Shown here: positions 54,201-64,000 of the stretch, piece after piece
How positions within the stretch are numbered: position 1 is the first letter of the stretch
How the letters are laid out: every line of letters starts with the position of its first letter
NCBI GenBank assembly: GCA_030248135.1
Contig: JASANC010001402.1
Location: forward strand, 1-64,000
Source of the DNA: Theristus sp. LFF4_11
Taxonomy: Eukaryota; Nematoda; Chromadorea; Monhysterida; Xyalidae
Length of the DNA: 64,000 bases
Direction: 5' to 3'
Notes under the pieces: generated by a model
Databases searched by the model: none
The model's input: only the letters and a program-made list of their open reading frames with translations
What the model was told of the DNA's origin: nothing
Translations under genes and position numbers: made by a program

Positions 54201-56694
54201 CCGAGAGGGAGAATGTATTGCCTGAGCACAATGCCTGCTTGCACAACAACGACAACGCGTGACTGACAGAATTCAACTGAGCAGTTGTGGTTGTTGTTTT
54301 TGTGGTTGTTGAATTGATCGCTGCATGGTTGTTGTTGTTGTTGTGCGTGTGCAGTGCAGTGACGCGCGACCTATGTGCCGCAGCATACTCGTCGGCGCAC
54401 GTTGCCACACTCTGTCACGCATGCAAAAACTGGATCTCGCCTTTCGCTTGTCGCCCACTCGCAAGATCGTAGCCCTGTATACGCACACAACACTGAATAC
54501 AGTATGCCTGCGCAAACAACAGTCGCACAACACCCGAACTGACAAACAAAATGTGCAAGTGGTTGGTGATAGTGAGACAGTAAGAAAGATTGACACTCAT
54601 ATGGAGTCGGTGCGTTGTTTCGGTGATTTCGAAAACTCTTCAAAAACTTTAGCAGTTGGTTAGCGAGGGGAGAGGGCAGGTGGTAACAAACAAACAGAAT
54701 GATAAATTTAGCTCTCTTTGCAATTCAATATAATTATTACAAAGTTAATTCGATCCGTTTTTTATCAGCACGGAATGTATCCACAATTCCGCATATCCCA
54801 CATCACTTCACCGGCCAATTAATTAACTGGTGAATAAATTACTTGCGTGAACATAGAAACACGTGATTGTGTCAAACAAATGTTTGTTTCTCAGTTGGTG
54901 TCTGGTTCATGGTGACCGCAGGGTCAGCGAATCAATGCGTTTACTCCTGCAGCGATCTGTGCTCGTGTCAGCCAGCACTCCAGTGGTTCCTTACCTTTAT
55001 TAGATTCTACCTGCTGACCGTTAGCACCTGGAAGCTCTGGCTAGTCTCTAAAAAAACGGTTGTTGTTCCGGTGGCCCGTGTTTTAACCTTTTTTTTGCGA
55101 CGCAATAGCAGGAGAGGTGTTGTGCGTGTGCGTGTGTGCGCCATGGGAACAGATGTTTGAAATGCGATAAGGTCATAGGTGGATGGGATGGATGTGTGCA
55201 TTTGTGCAACCTGCTGTATCTAGCCGCCGGGCGGGGCTGACGGTTGTATTCGATGAATTGACTGCTGCTGGATGCTTTATGCATTCATTGAGTTCAGGTG
55301 CTGTGCTACACGATGCTTGCATTGTCTTCGCTGAGGAACTGCTTTTTGTTATTATTATTATTGGTGCTGTTCCTTGCGTCGTCTTTGGATGATCATATCC
55401 AACTAATCCATCAATGTACCTGTGCAGTTGAGGATTTATGTTTGGTTGGGGAACATGTACATGACAAGATAAACAAGATGAGATAACGGTTGCACCGCAC
55501 GAGGCCAGTGGAGCGGACGGAAATTTGGAAACAATACAACAATGGTGACAACGCGCTTGCGTCAGTTCTTATTGTCTGCTGGTTGCATCATTGCTTTGGG
55601 ATTGTTGATTTACGTGTCGTTTGAAAACTCTGTGCAACATGAGAATTATAGCAACGTGGACGCTCGAAACAAAAACGGCAGCGCGAGTGAACGAGATAAA
55701 AAAACCAACACGGATACAGAACACAAAAAAACATCAAACGTATTTCAACGGAAACTAATCTTCACCACTTCCATTTTTTCAGGTGAAAATCTGGTTCCAA
55801 AATCGGCGCAGTAAATACAAGAAGCTGATGAAGATGAACAGCCAGCAGGGCGGCGGCGGCGGCGCGATGTCGCTGAGTAACGTCGGCGCTGCGCTCGATC
55901 AAATGCCGGACTCGCCCGACAGCTCCGACGACCCGTCGGAGGATCGCTCGGAGACGGCGGCCAGCGTGCAACAGGGCGGTGGCGGGGGTCTGATGGACTC
56001 GCTGATGCACAGTCCGCCGATGGCGAGCAGCGGGGCGCCGCCGAGTCAGGCGCTGCCCTCGCTGACGTGCACGCGCTCACCCACCAGCACGAACACACCG
56101 ACCAGCATCGGCGTCATACCACCGGCGACCAGCAACAACAACGCGACCGCCACGACGACGGACACCAGTGACGCCAACAACGTGCTGACGAACGCAGCGC
56201 CGCCCGACTGTGGCTCGCCGATCCTGCAGCAGTCGCACCACGACCAACAACTCCAACAGACACAGCTGACGAGCGCACTGTACGCGAGCGACCCGACCGC
56301 GCATCACCATCACCATCACCACCACCACCAGATGGCGGGCGTGCTGGCGCCGCCGGCCGCCTGGGGCGCGCAGGGACTCGGCCTGCCCACGGTCAATGGC
56401 GACCACCACCAGTTGAACGGCAAGTACATGGCCGACTGCACGGTGGACGTGAAGCCGCCGGCGTCCTACATGGACGCCTGGCACGGCCAACAGGCGGCGT
56501 ACATGGCCGCGATGGCACATCAACACCAACAACAACAGTACCAACAACAACAACACCACCACCAGCAGCACGTCGGTCAGATGATGCAGCCGGATGCAAT
56601 GCAGCACATGATGCCCGGAGCGTACGCGCCGCCGACGCAGACGACCTCGTCGCTGTCCGGCATGAATGCGTGCTTCAACATTGGCTCGTACTAG
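48245..56694 (+). CDS. Dll: Distal-less (Dlx) homeodomain transcription factor (572 aa model)
   Basis: Six coding exons: 48245-48471, 50201-50297, 50955-51080, 51489-51651, 52116-52309 and 55783-56694, all in phase. The homeodomain occupies residues about 226-285: [39 protein letters not shown], then [17 protein letters not shown], the signature of the Dlx family with the third-helix WFQN. The intron after TQTQ is at the classic Dlx position (homeodomain residues 44/45). The N-terminal half is Ser/Thr/Gln-rich. The C-terminal half has poly-Gly, a nine-His run and Gln/His stretches and ends NIGSY. The protein is longer than typical Dlx (about 250-350 residues), mostly from this tail. Dlx proteins act in the nucleus to pattern appendages, anterior ectoderm and neurons. 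Exon 1 (MDYDCDF...) is assigned by phase and composition only; translation could instead begin at the ATG at 50232. Confidence 0.92.
52310..55782. other. Large homeodomain intron of dlx
   Basis: This 3.5 kb intron splits the homeodomain. It is TG-rich and carries many chance frames on both strands. One better-looking frame at 55542 encodes a possible signal anchor. Large Dlx introns can hold regulatory DNA in other animals, but no specific element is visible here. Confidence 0.6.
55542..55814 (+). other. Open frame with type II signal-anchor look inside a dlx intron
   Basis: ATG lies in a good start context (AACAATGG). The first residues ([20 protein letters not shown], then LLIYV) look like a short cytoplasmic tail plus a single membrane anchor, followed by a polar, Lys/Asn/Thr-rich stem. 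That layout is common at the N-terminus of Golgi glycosyltransferases and sulfotransferases. The frame overlaps the dlx exon at 55783, and no downstream catalytic exon is visible. It may be chance. Confidence 0.25.
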
Positions 56695-59600
56695 CGCACC
56701 ATTTCACTGCGTTCTCGGGCGCTTGTGTTGTTTCATTCGTTTTTTCGCTTTTATCACACTCAATCACACCCTCACTCACTAGCTGTGTTCTTCTTTTCTT
56801 TCTCTGGTTGTCGAAGTTTTTTTCTCTCGTTCTGTTCATTTGAAAAGTATCAACAGTAGACTCTCTATCAGTCGGCACGGCACCATGTTTCATTCGTCTT
56901 CAAGCGTTCATGTGATCTCTTTTTTTATTGTTTCATGCTTCAGTGAAATGAAAACTATTTCGTTTGTTGTGGGCGCATCGCATTGTTGTCGGTGCATACA
57001 TCTATATTGGTTTGTTTCAGCGTTTCAGGAAAACTTATCATTCAATTCATTATCGATGTCAATATTCTTAACGAACTGGTTTATTATCGGTTTTGTTGAT
57101 GTGTGTTGTGCTGCTAATTGAGATTGTGTAATTACAAGAAGCATCTGAGACAATACCTTTGACAAAACAGCATCAAAATTTGGCTGCCGTTTGAAATCAA
57201 AACTCTGTATCACTGCTGTTACTCTCGGTCGTGTTCGTGTGCCAGCCCTGTTTTTTATACTTCCCGGATTTTCACATTACTGATGCTTTATACGTTCTAC
57301 TTACTTATCGATACGTTTCTTCAACGTTTTCACGTGTCAGTTGTAATCAAGTTTAGCAATGAAGTATTCGGTCTCGGTTTATACAATGAGGAGTTTTTAG
57401 TTTTACTCACTAGTTGATTTTGATCCGCAATAGGACTACTAATTTATTGTTTTTCAATTATTCAGGTATCAAACCCAAAATCCGTTAAAGATCCGTTGTA
57501 ACTGTAATGCGCTATTGAGTTGCCAAACTTCAGCCAATTTTTTGGTAAAAAATAAATTGTGCAAATCAATCGATTCTGCACATTCTGTCAATTCAGCGGA
57601 AATTTTGCGGTTTGTGTCACTATTATTAGTCACTGTTTGTCGTCTTGAATTCACCAACTATTTGTATAACCATATCTATGTGTTTACTTAACTTTTAACG
57701 TTTTTAAAATTTAAACAGCTACATGTTATGTTACACTTTTCACTGTTCACAAACCATTTGTCTGTAAACTTTCCGATGTGCTATATTTTGACATGATTTA
57801 TCGATCGCCTACCATTGGCTGCTTTTGTGAACCTTTTGGTGCAACTCCGAAATGATTCGTGTTTTTTGATGAAAAGTTGATAAGTTTTTGACGCAATCAA
57901 ATATTGTTCTATTTGGGGAAATTATATTTCTATCAAGATTCCAAATCGGTTTACCATTACGATTGAAGGGCTGCGTTGTTACAGCTACGTTGCGGGGCAC
58001 ATTTTGTTGTGTTGTGTTGGTCTGAGATTTCGACAGTTTGCCAGAATTTCTTGCCGTCTGTGTACCATAAACAACGTTTTATTTGTATTCAATCATTGTT
58101 CCGTCCGATTTTATTCGTCGTCGTCACAGATTTATTATTATATTACTTTCTCATCATGATCGCGATTTACGGTGACTATATTATATTCTGTTACATTTTT
58201 TATATCATGTTTATTTTTATTTATGCTACTCGAATGATGTCGCGCAACGAAACAAATGAAAGCCCTTTATGGTTGTCCATTTAATTCCGGTGTTGTAATT
58301 GTGGGGAGGTGTGGGCGGTAAGGTTGCGAATTTCTAAAACTAAAATCAAGCTGAGGCAAAAACAGTCACGACAGACATGTTTACAAGTGCATTCATTCAT
58401 TCTTAGCGTAGCGAGGTCGTAAAAATTCGTGTCTCGCTTCTTGCGAGAGACGGTTGCCCGCAGGTTGAAAGAAATCAAAAGAATGCCGTTGATTTTAATG
58501 AACGCGCACGCCAGACCATACAGCAGTGGCACTGTTGATTGCCAATTAAACCGCCACTGTGTGTGATTCAGCATTCAGTGGTGCTAATAAAGTGCGCGTT
58601 GTCGTTGTTTCCCGACGTGTAACGCAATGGAATGAATACAATCAAAAGACAAACAGACAGACGAGCGAAGAAACCATGTCTACGGATCGTTCGTTGCGGA
58701 ATGAATGCGCGTGTGCGGGCGGCACCGCGTCAGTTTCTGTCTTGCTGTAAATTGGCAACGTCCGCTGTGCAGAATGGGCTACGGTGCACACGAGAGAACG
58801 GCTGACGAGACAAACTGAAGCCCGCTCTAATTGGCGACACAACAAACATGGCCGACGGGCACCACAAAACTCCACGCCCACCCCTCGCTCGACACGGCGC
58901 ATTCCTTTGCTTTATTATCGCGCCTTTTTTACTGCCAATTAACGAATAGACTCGAGTTATGGTAAGGCAACATAGCATGGACTCGACTTGTGACAAGACA
59001 ACACGCCAACTACGGCTAGCTTCGTCTCATTGGTGGGGGGGACTCATATTCAACTGTCGAAACATTGATTGAAACGTTTGCAGGTTTCGAAAACTTTTTA
59101 ATTGGCACGATCAGTTGGGCGACGAAAGGCTGTTGTCACAAACATGACAGCGTGCTTGTGTTTGCGCACGTCGACGACTGTGACATCACACATTGATGCT
59201 CGCTTTCCAACCATACGACTGTGGTTAAGGTTACTGTACCACGCACACACACACGAATACTGTTGACGGGCAATGCAACTCGTGTGCTTTTTTGTTCGGC
59301 CATTCACCGAATCAATCTTCTTGTTAGCGAAATTTTACGAGCCTGCACTATTAGGCAGCGTGTGTGGCCGTCAAACGGTCGTATAAATAAAATGAAAATA
59401 AAATAAAATAAAGATATCACGCATATGCGGTCGATTGCATGCATATGGTGCACAAGACACACGTGGATGCGTTTTTAGCACGACAACTGATGTCGTAAAA
59501 CGCTGTCCACTTGCTTGGTGATGTTTTCTGCAGTTGTTTTTTGTGCTCACTCAACTTTTACGTACTTTCGCATGTGCGATTTCTTGCTGAACAAGCCTCA

Positions 59601-61283
59601 AAGAAACATCCACCGAGCTCCCAGTGTTGTTTTGTTTCGGCGGCAATTTCATGCTGCAAAAGACATTTTTTGCCCCACACACACAGCAGACCGTTTTTTT
59701 ATCGTATCGTCAAATTGACGATGTTTGACGATTACGGCGACGGGGACAGTCAGTCGGTGGTTTTTGTCAAAGTCGCTCGTCAAAATTTGTGAACTGAAAA
59801 AAATTTTGGTCGTCCATAATGCGTGCGCGGTTTTTCACGTGCGTCTGTGATTTATCACATCTTACACTTGTGAACGCCGAATGTCATACTCATGCGTCAC
59901 AACTGTTCTGCTCACTCTCCGTTCACATGGATCAACGAACAACATGAACTCGTTTTTGCGAGAGAACTCCTGCACCCCATAACTGTTGTGTGTGTGTGCT
60001 GCAAAAATCTGAGAACTGAACTGAGAACACTGTGGCCCGGTCAGCGAATGTGAGTTGAAAAGAAAGACAATAACAATGAAAACTGGCTTGACAGACAATG
60101 CCACTCATGTGAATCGTGAAACTCGCACTCAGTAACACGGGGGTCTTGTATGTTTGTGGACTTTGTTCACGGCATGACTGTGTGTACTGCACATTTCACA
60201 CACACCGTAGACAACGAACGTTCTCTATTCGGTCAGGAGATAATCACAGACGCGCCTTTACACAGTTGCTGTTTTATTGTTGTTGCTGTTGCTGCTTGCG
60301 GCAATAACATGCATTGTACTGCTGCTACCGCTGTTGGTTGCTGCAAATTTCGGCTAATAAAACCACGCGATGACTCCAAGTTGGCGCATGTTGAGTCGTG
60401 TTTCAATTGAGTGATGATTAATAATGCGTCTGTTCAGCAAGTTCAGCTCGGATTTTTCGGGGGTGAACACAACACACATCTCATTCACAATTTCATCACA
60501 TTAAAGTTCCTGTCTGTGAAAAGAACTTCAACTCAGGAAAACAACAGGAACCAATAAATATGTTGGATGAACTAACATGAGGCTAATAAACCACGAATGC
60601 TGCTCAAGTTATTTCAGCCAGGACAGAAATGGCAAATGACATATCATCACACCCAAACAGACCAGCACCAAGAAAATTCTAGTTGTTGCCTAAGCTTCTT
60701 CGTCTTATTCGTAACAAGGCAACTTTACACTCGCTTCACACAACGATGTCGTCAGAAAACGCACGAATCTTCAACAAAGCGAAAAACTGCCAGCTGTCGT
60801 TGAAAAAGGTACACACACACACGTGTTGTGCAGCCACGGCCACAAGCAGAGAACGAAGTTTTTGCGTCTGTCGTCCGTTGGGCTTGCACGGTTCCCTGAG
60901 TTATGCTAATAACCATATTATAACATTACAATCCGACCACATCGAAATCACAAAGGATCATTGTTACGAAAAACGTGAACAACTATATGACTAGAGAGAT
61001 AAATACTCACTGAGCTGACGAGCACTGGCACCATTTTTTACACCAGCACCCACTTGCAAGCCATACGGGCAAAAACTTTTGTGTGTTTTTTCATAATCAC
61101 TTGCTGAGTGAGAGAAAAGCAACGTAGTGCGACTACTATTGTGCACAAAGGAAAGACAATTTCGAGATGAAACAGCACGCTCTTCTTGCCCACCAGTAGC
61201 GGTAAGACACAAACGAGAACGTTCAGAACAGGAACTTTTCCGATGATTAGTCTTTAGAGATGCGCATTTGACGCTGAAAAAAC
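56695..61283. other. dlx 3' region and spacer
   Basis: The first part is presumably dlx 3' untranslated sequence; AATAAA-like hexamers occur near 57549 and 58578. The remainder is AT-rich with CA tracts. No exon with clear coding character is visible. A short ATG frame with an adjoining GT donor at about 60746-60808 is noted separately. Confidence 0.5.
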
Positions 61284-62965
61284 ATGGACATCGAGGGCAG
61301 CACACTCGACTGGTTGCTGTTCGGCCTGTATCAAGCAGTCGTCCTCACCTCACTGATCAGCCTCGGCTCGTTCGCATTCCTGCTCAAGACATTCGGACCG
61401 CACAAGAAGCGACCGCGTACGCCGACACCGCCGCCTGTTGTTCAACAAAAACCGGAGCCACCGAACGAAACGACCCGTGATGAAGCACCGAAATCCACTA
61501 ACGATCCTGCAGAACAACAACAACAACAGCCGCACGCGAAGCTACCGCCAGAAGCACGCCATCAAGCAAAGCACCCGAGTGATCCGGCCGCGAACGAACA
61601 ACAACCGCAATCAGAGCCGATAGTCGAAGAGCGAGAGGAGGAGGAGGACGAGCCATTGGAGCGACCGGTGATCGTGCAACCGAAGCGCAGGGTGGAACTG
61701 CACACGGCCACTGGCAATGACTCCAATGGCAGTCAAGCGGACGACGAGGCTGAACCGCCGACACCGAAGGCAACGGGTGAGTCAACTTTGGGACTGTTTT
61801 GTTGGTTGGTTTTGTTGGTTTATTTTGGTTGATTCTTTGAAATAGTTGACTAAAGAGAGCGCTCAATGTGATCAAAATTCAACACCGCAGCGTTCAAGCA
61901 GCCGGTAGCCACGGTCAAACCGTCGCCACAACCAGTGTCGTACGCACCGGAACCGGAGGAGGATGAAGAAGAGGAGGAGGAAGAGGAGGAAGACGAGGAG
62001 GGATACCAGGAGATGGCAACCATGATTCGACAGGCTCAACAGAGACCACGAGCACCACCGCCAGTAGCAGCAGCACCGGTTGCAGCGCCACGCAAGCAAA
62101 TGCAACCACCACCACAAGCACAGCCACAGCCGACACAGCAGCAGACGGTCGAGGTGCCAATAACGAAACAGGCAACGCGTGTCATCAGCGAGGTCACCGT
62201 GCAGCAAGTTCGCGGTTTTTGATTTGTGGCTCTTGAGCGGCGCAAACGCAAAACACGCTTTGGCTTGCCTACTCATGGTGTCTTACACTTCTCTGGTATT
62301 ATGCCGTGCACTGCAGAATAAAACTGACTGACTGACTGACTGGAAATCCTGGCAATCACAGTTTAACGTAACTTTTGAACCACCCTGTATAAAGGACTTC
62401 TATTGATACTTTTTAAGCACCTTGTACGTGGAAACTCGGTAATGCTCACCTTTGGACCACCCTGTCTAAAAACAATTTAAAAATATCATCAACAACCTGC
62501 CCAGCTGCGTGTTCAGGTGAACGTGTCAGCGAAGAAGCCAGTGTCACCAGCCAAGTCGCCAATCAAGCCGGTCACACCGCCAGTGGCCGCCGCACCGAAG
62601 GCAGCGGACGGGCAGTACTCGGATCTGGCAAAGCACCAGGCGCGTCGTATCCTCGGCACCGTGATCGACGTGAAACAACAGCAGAAAGTGGTCACCACCG
62701 GCGCATCACACGGTTGGGGGGGGACACAGCAGAGAACGGTTTCTGAAAAACAAAACTTTTTTTCAAAACAATCGACAAATTTAACTGTAAAAGCAGCGAT
62801 TGACGTAAAGTACATTCTATCCATGCGTTGCTCTGCAGTGTGTTAACTCAGTCAGTGAAAGCAGCTCACGTTTCAGCAGAGCAGCACGCTGGCAACCGCG
62901 AGCCACCCGCAGCGACCGCAGCCCCGCCGCCCACGTTCGTTGCGTTCGCAGCGTCGCATTCATGA
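61284..62965 (+). CDS. Unrecognised single-pass membrane protein with acidic, proline-rich tail (364 aa)
   Basis: Four in-phase exons: 61284-61776, 61891-62207, 62517-62712 and 62877-62965. I do not recognise the family. Residues about 9-34 form one hydrophobic helix after a short acidic N-terminus (MDIEGSTLDW), followed by KTFGPHKKRPR. The positive residues on the inner side suggest the N-terminus faces outward and the long tail is cytosolic. The tail is low in complexity: Pro/Gln/Glu-rich, an acidic run of about 15 residues near residue 190, an Ala/Pro/Gln block, a Ser/Pro/Lys repeat (KKPVSPAKSPIKPVTPP), then a more ordered stretch (YSDLAKHQARRILGTVIDV). The C-terminus is TFVAFAASHS. Coding status rests on sustained frame, composition and phase-consistent splice sites. 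A read-through of exon 2 would end at a TGA at 62219-62221, close to an AATAAA. Confidence 0.72.
62317..62322 (+). terminator. Candidate intronic polyadenylation signal
   Basis: AATAAA lies about 100 bases after an in-frame stop that follows exon 2 of the 61284-62965 gene if that exon is not spliced. It could define a shorter transcript. (TGAC)n units follow at 62324-62341. Confidence 0.35.
62380..62467. repeat. Remnants of mariner-like element tips
   Basis: Two CCACCCTGT motifs (about 62381 and 62458), with CACCTTGTA between them, resemble the right tips of the elements at 39879-40609 and 3222-3972. They sit in an intron of the 61284-62965 gene. No mirrored left tips are clear, so these look like degraded fragments. 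Confidence 0.45.
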
Positions 62966-63159
62966 ATGTGAAACTCGAACCCATGAATACTTTAGGGTCT
63001 TTGTATTCAACCGGTATTCAGTTTTTGCTCGAAATCCGGCAGAATTGAAGCAAATCAATTCCGTCCGTCGCTTTGTCTTTGCGATCTTGTTTTCTGCACT
63101 GATTTGTTGAAGTTTGCGATTGCTCCTCTCTAATGCACCGTGTCAGTTTATCGAAAAAA

Positions 63160-63165
63160 AATAAA
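63160..63165 (+). terminator. Candidate polyadenylation signal for the 61284-62965 gene
   Basis: AATAAA lies 195 bases after the TGA at 62963-62965. Confidence 0.4.
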
Positions 63166-63246
63166 TTCCAAACGCTACGCAAGCGACGGTGACTTTCAAG
63201 CACTAACCATTTCAAAAGAGCAAACAGTTTTGGAATTCACGTCAGA

Positions 63247-63252
63247 TTTATT
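63247..63252 (-). terminator. Candidate polyadenylation signal for RPL9
   Basis: TTTATT on the plus strand gives AATAAA on the minus strand, about 140 bases past the RPL9 stop codon. Confidence 0.5.
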
Positions 63253-63392
63253 CTCATCATCGTTCTAAACATCAACAATCAATCAACAATGGCGGTAGAG
63301 TTCAGTAGTTTCGCTTTCAATGAAACAAACACAACAAAAAGTGACCTAATCACATGATTCAAGATTCAACCAATAACAATCCGTCTGATCGC

Positions 63393-63937
63393 TCACTCCT
63401 CCTCGATGGTGGTCTTTTCGGAGACGTAGATTCCGTCCAAGAACTTGCGAATGTCCTTGTTTCGCACCATGGTGCATTGCTGGATTCGTGCGGCTGTAAA
63501 AAATGTGGGATATTTTTGCTTCGGCAGTAAGCATTTTGCGCAAAAATTCAACTTGATCCTTTCTGTGGTTTGCTGAATCATTATTTCAAATGATTTCCGT
63601 TGTTTGCCAAAAAAATTTCGTTCCCGGCTTGCTGGTTTGGAACTTGTTTGTGATAAGACTCAATCGACGTCTTTATTTATGTATTTGTGAAGACGTGAAT
63701 CAAACTGAAATTCTGGTGCATGGGCGTGATACACGAGCGTTTTTGTGGCAAACGACGTCACTGAGACCGGATACGCTCAAATAAATCACCGATGGCTAAC
63801 TGACCGGCCTGCGAGACGAGCTCGATGTCGTTGCCGTCGACGATCAGTTCATCTTTCTGTTTCTGCGACAACGCGGCCGTCACGCCGTCGGGCAGCTGCA
63901 CCCGCCGCACGTATTTCTCGCCAAGAAAGTTGCGCAC
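63393..63937 (-). CDS. RPL9: 60S ribosomal protein L9 (uL6), 3' exons only; gene continues past the window
   Basis: Two exons on the minus strand, 63805-63937 and 63393-63493, join in phase. They encode the C-terminal third of L9: [38 protein letters not shown], then [18 protein letters not shown] and IYVSEKTT before TIEEE and stop. L9 is a universally conserved protein of the large cytosolic ribosomal subunit, near the sarcin-ricin and stalk region. An AG acceptor directly precedes VRNFLG at 63937, so upstream exons lie beyond base 64000. The conserved [13 protein letters not shown] block makes the identification firm. Confidence 0.95.
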
Positions 63938-64000
63938 CTGTGTTTCGGTTTCGGGCGTTTATAATCCGACAAACTAAGATTGAATGGTACCGGCCAGAAC

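Noticed and set aside
56077..56607. 176-residue minus-strand frame opposite the last dlx exon
   Set aside because: It is Val/Leu/Arg-biased, the typical shadow of a GC-rich, Gln/His-rich coding exon on the other strand.
60746..60808. ATG frame (MSSENARIFNKAKNC...) ending at a GTAC donor
   Set aside because: It has the look of a first exon, but no matching acceptor or downstream exon could be linked, and the 61284 gene has its own start.

Overview
The window is eukaryotic and animal. Its genes have many introns with GT-AG boundaries, often with acceptors of the form TTTTCAG or TTTGCAG. Coding exons are GC-rich and sit in AT-rich introns and spacers. All recognisable proteins are metazoan: a Distal-less (Dlx) homeobox protein, a GRAF-type BAR-PH-RhoGAP-SH3 protein, an ANKRD13 protein, two NRF-6-type acyltransferase-3 membrane proteins, a DDX46/Prp5 C-terminal domain and ribosomal protein L9. 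Tandem NRF-6-like genes and the L9 sequence favour an ecdysozoan invertebrate (tardigrade- or nematode-like). That placement is an inference and the species is not identified.

Layout. 1-4573: repeats, namely a large palindrome around a long poly-T core and a TA-flanked inverted-repeat element. 4574-6867 (-): a four-exon gene carrying only the C-terminal part of DDX46, with several small elements in its introns. 7467-11666 (+): complete ANKRD13 gene in 13 exons, head to head with the previous gene. 12346-21255 (-): complete GRAF/ARHGAP26-like gene in 21 exons, tail to tail with ANKRD13. 21256-27235: spacer. 27236-32234 and 32617-36263 (+): two tandem paralogous NRF-6-type genes; the first has two apparent frame conflicts. 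36264-48244: 12 kb without a supportable gene, rich in CA/TG tracts, with one mariner-like non-autonomous element. 48245-56694 (+): dlx in six coding exons, with the homeodomain interrupted at the classic Dlx intron position. 56695-61283: spacer. 61284-62965 (+): an unrecognised single-pass membrane protein with an acidic, proline-rich tail. 63393 to the right edge (-): 3' part of the RPL9 gene.

The genes do not form one pathway. They are ordinary housekeeping, endocytic or trafficking and developmental genes. ANKRD13 (ubiquitin-binding) and GRAF (membrane-bending, Rho/Cdc42 GAP) both act in endocytosis, but their adjacency may be chance. The least ordinary features are the orphan DDX46 C-terminus, the unrecognised membrane protein with a possible intronic polyadenylation site, the frame-conflicted NRF-6 paralogue, and several families of short inverted-repeat elements with mostly TA target duplications concentrated in introns. 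All exon boundaries were set by eye from reading frame, splice consensus and remembered homology; no search was run.
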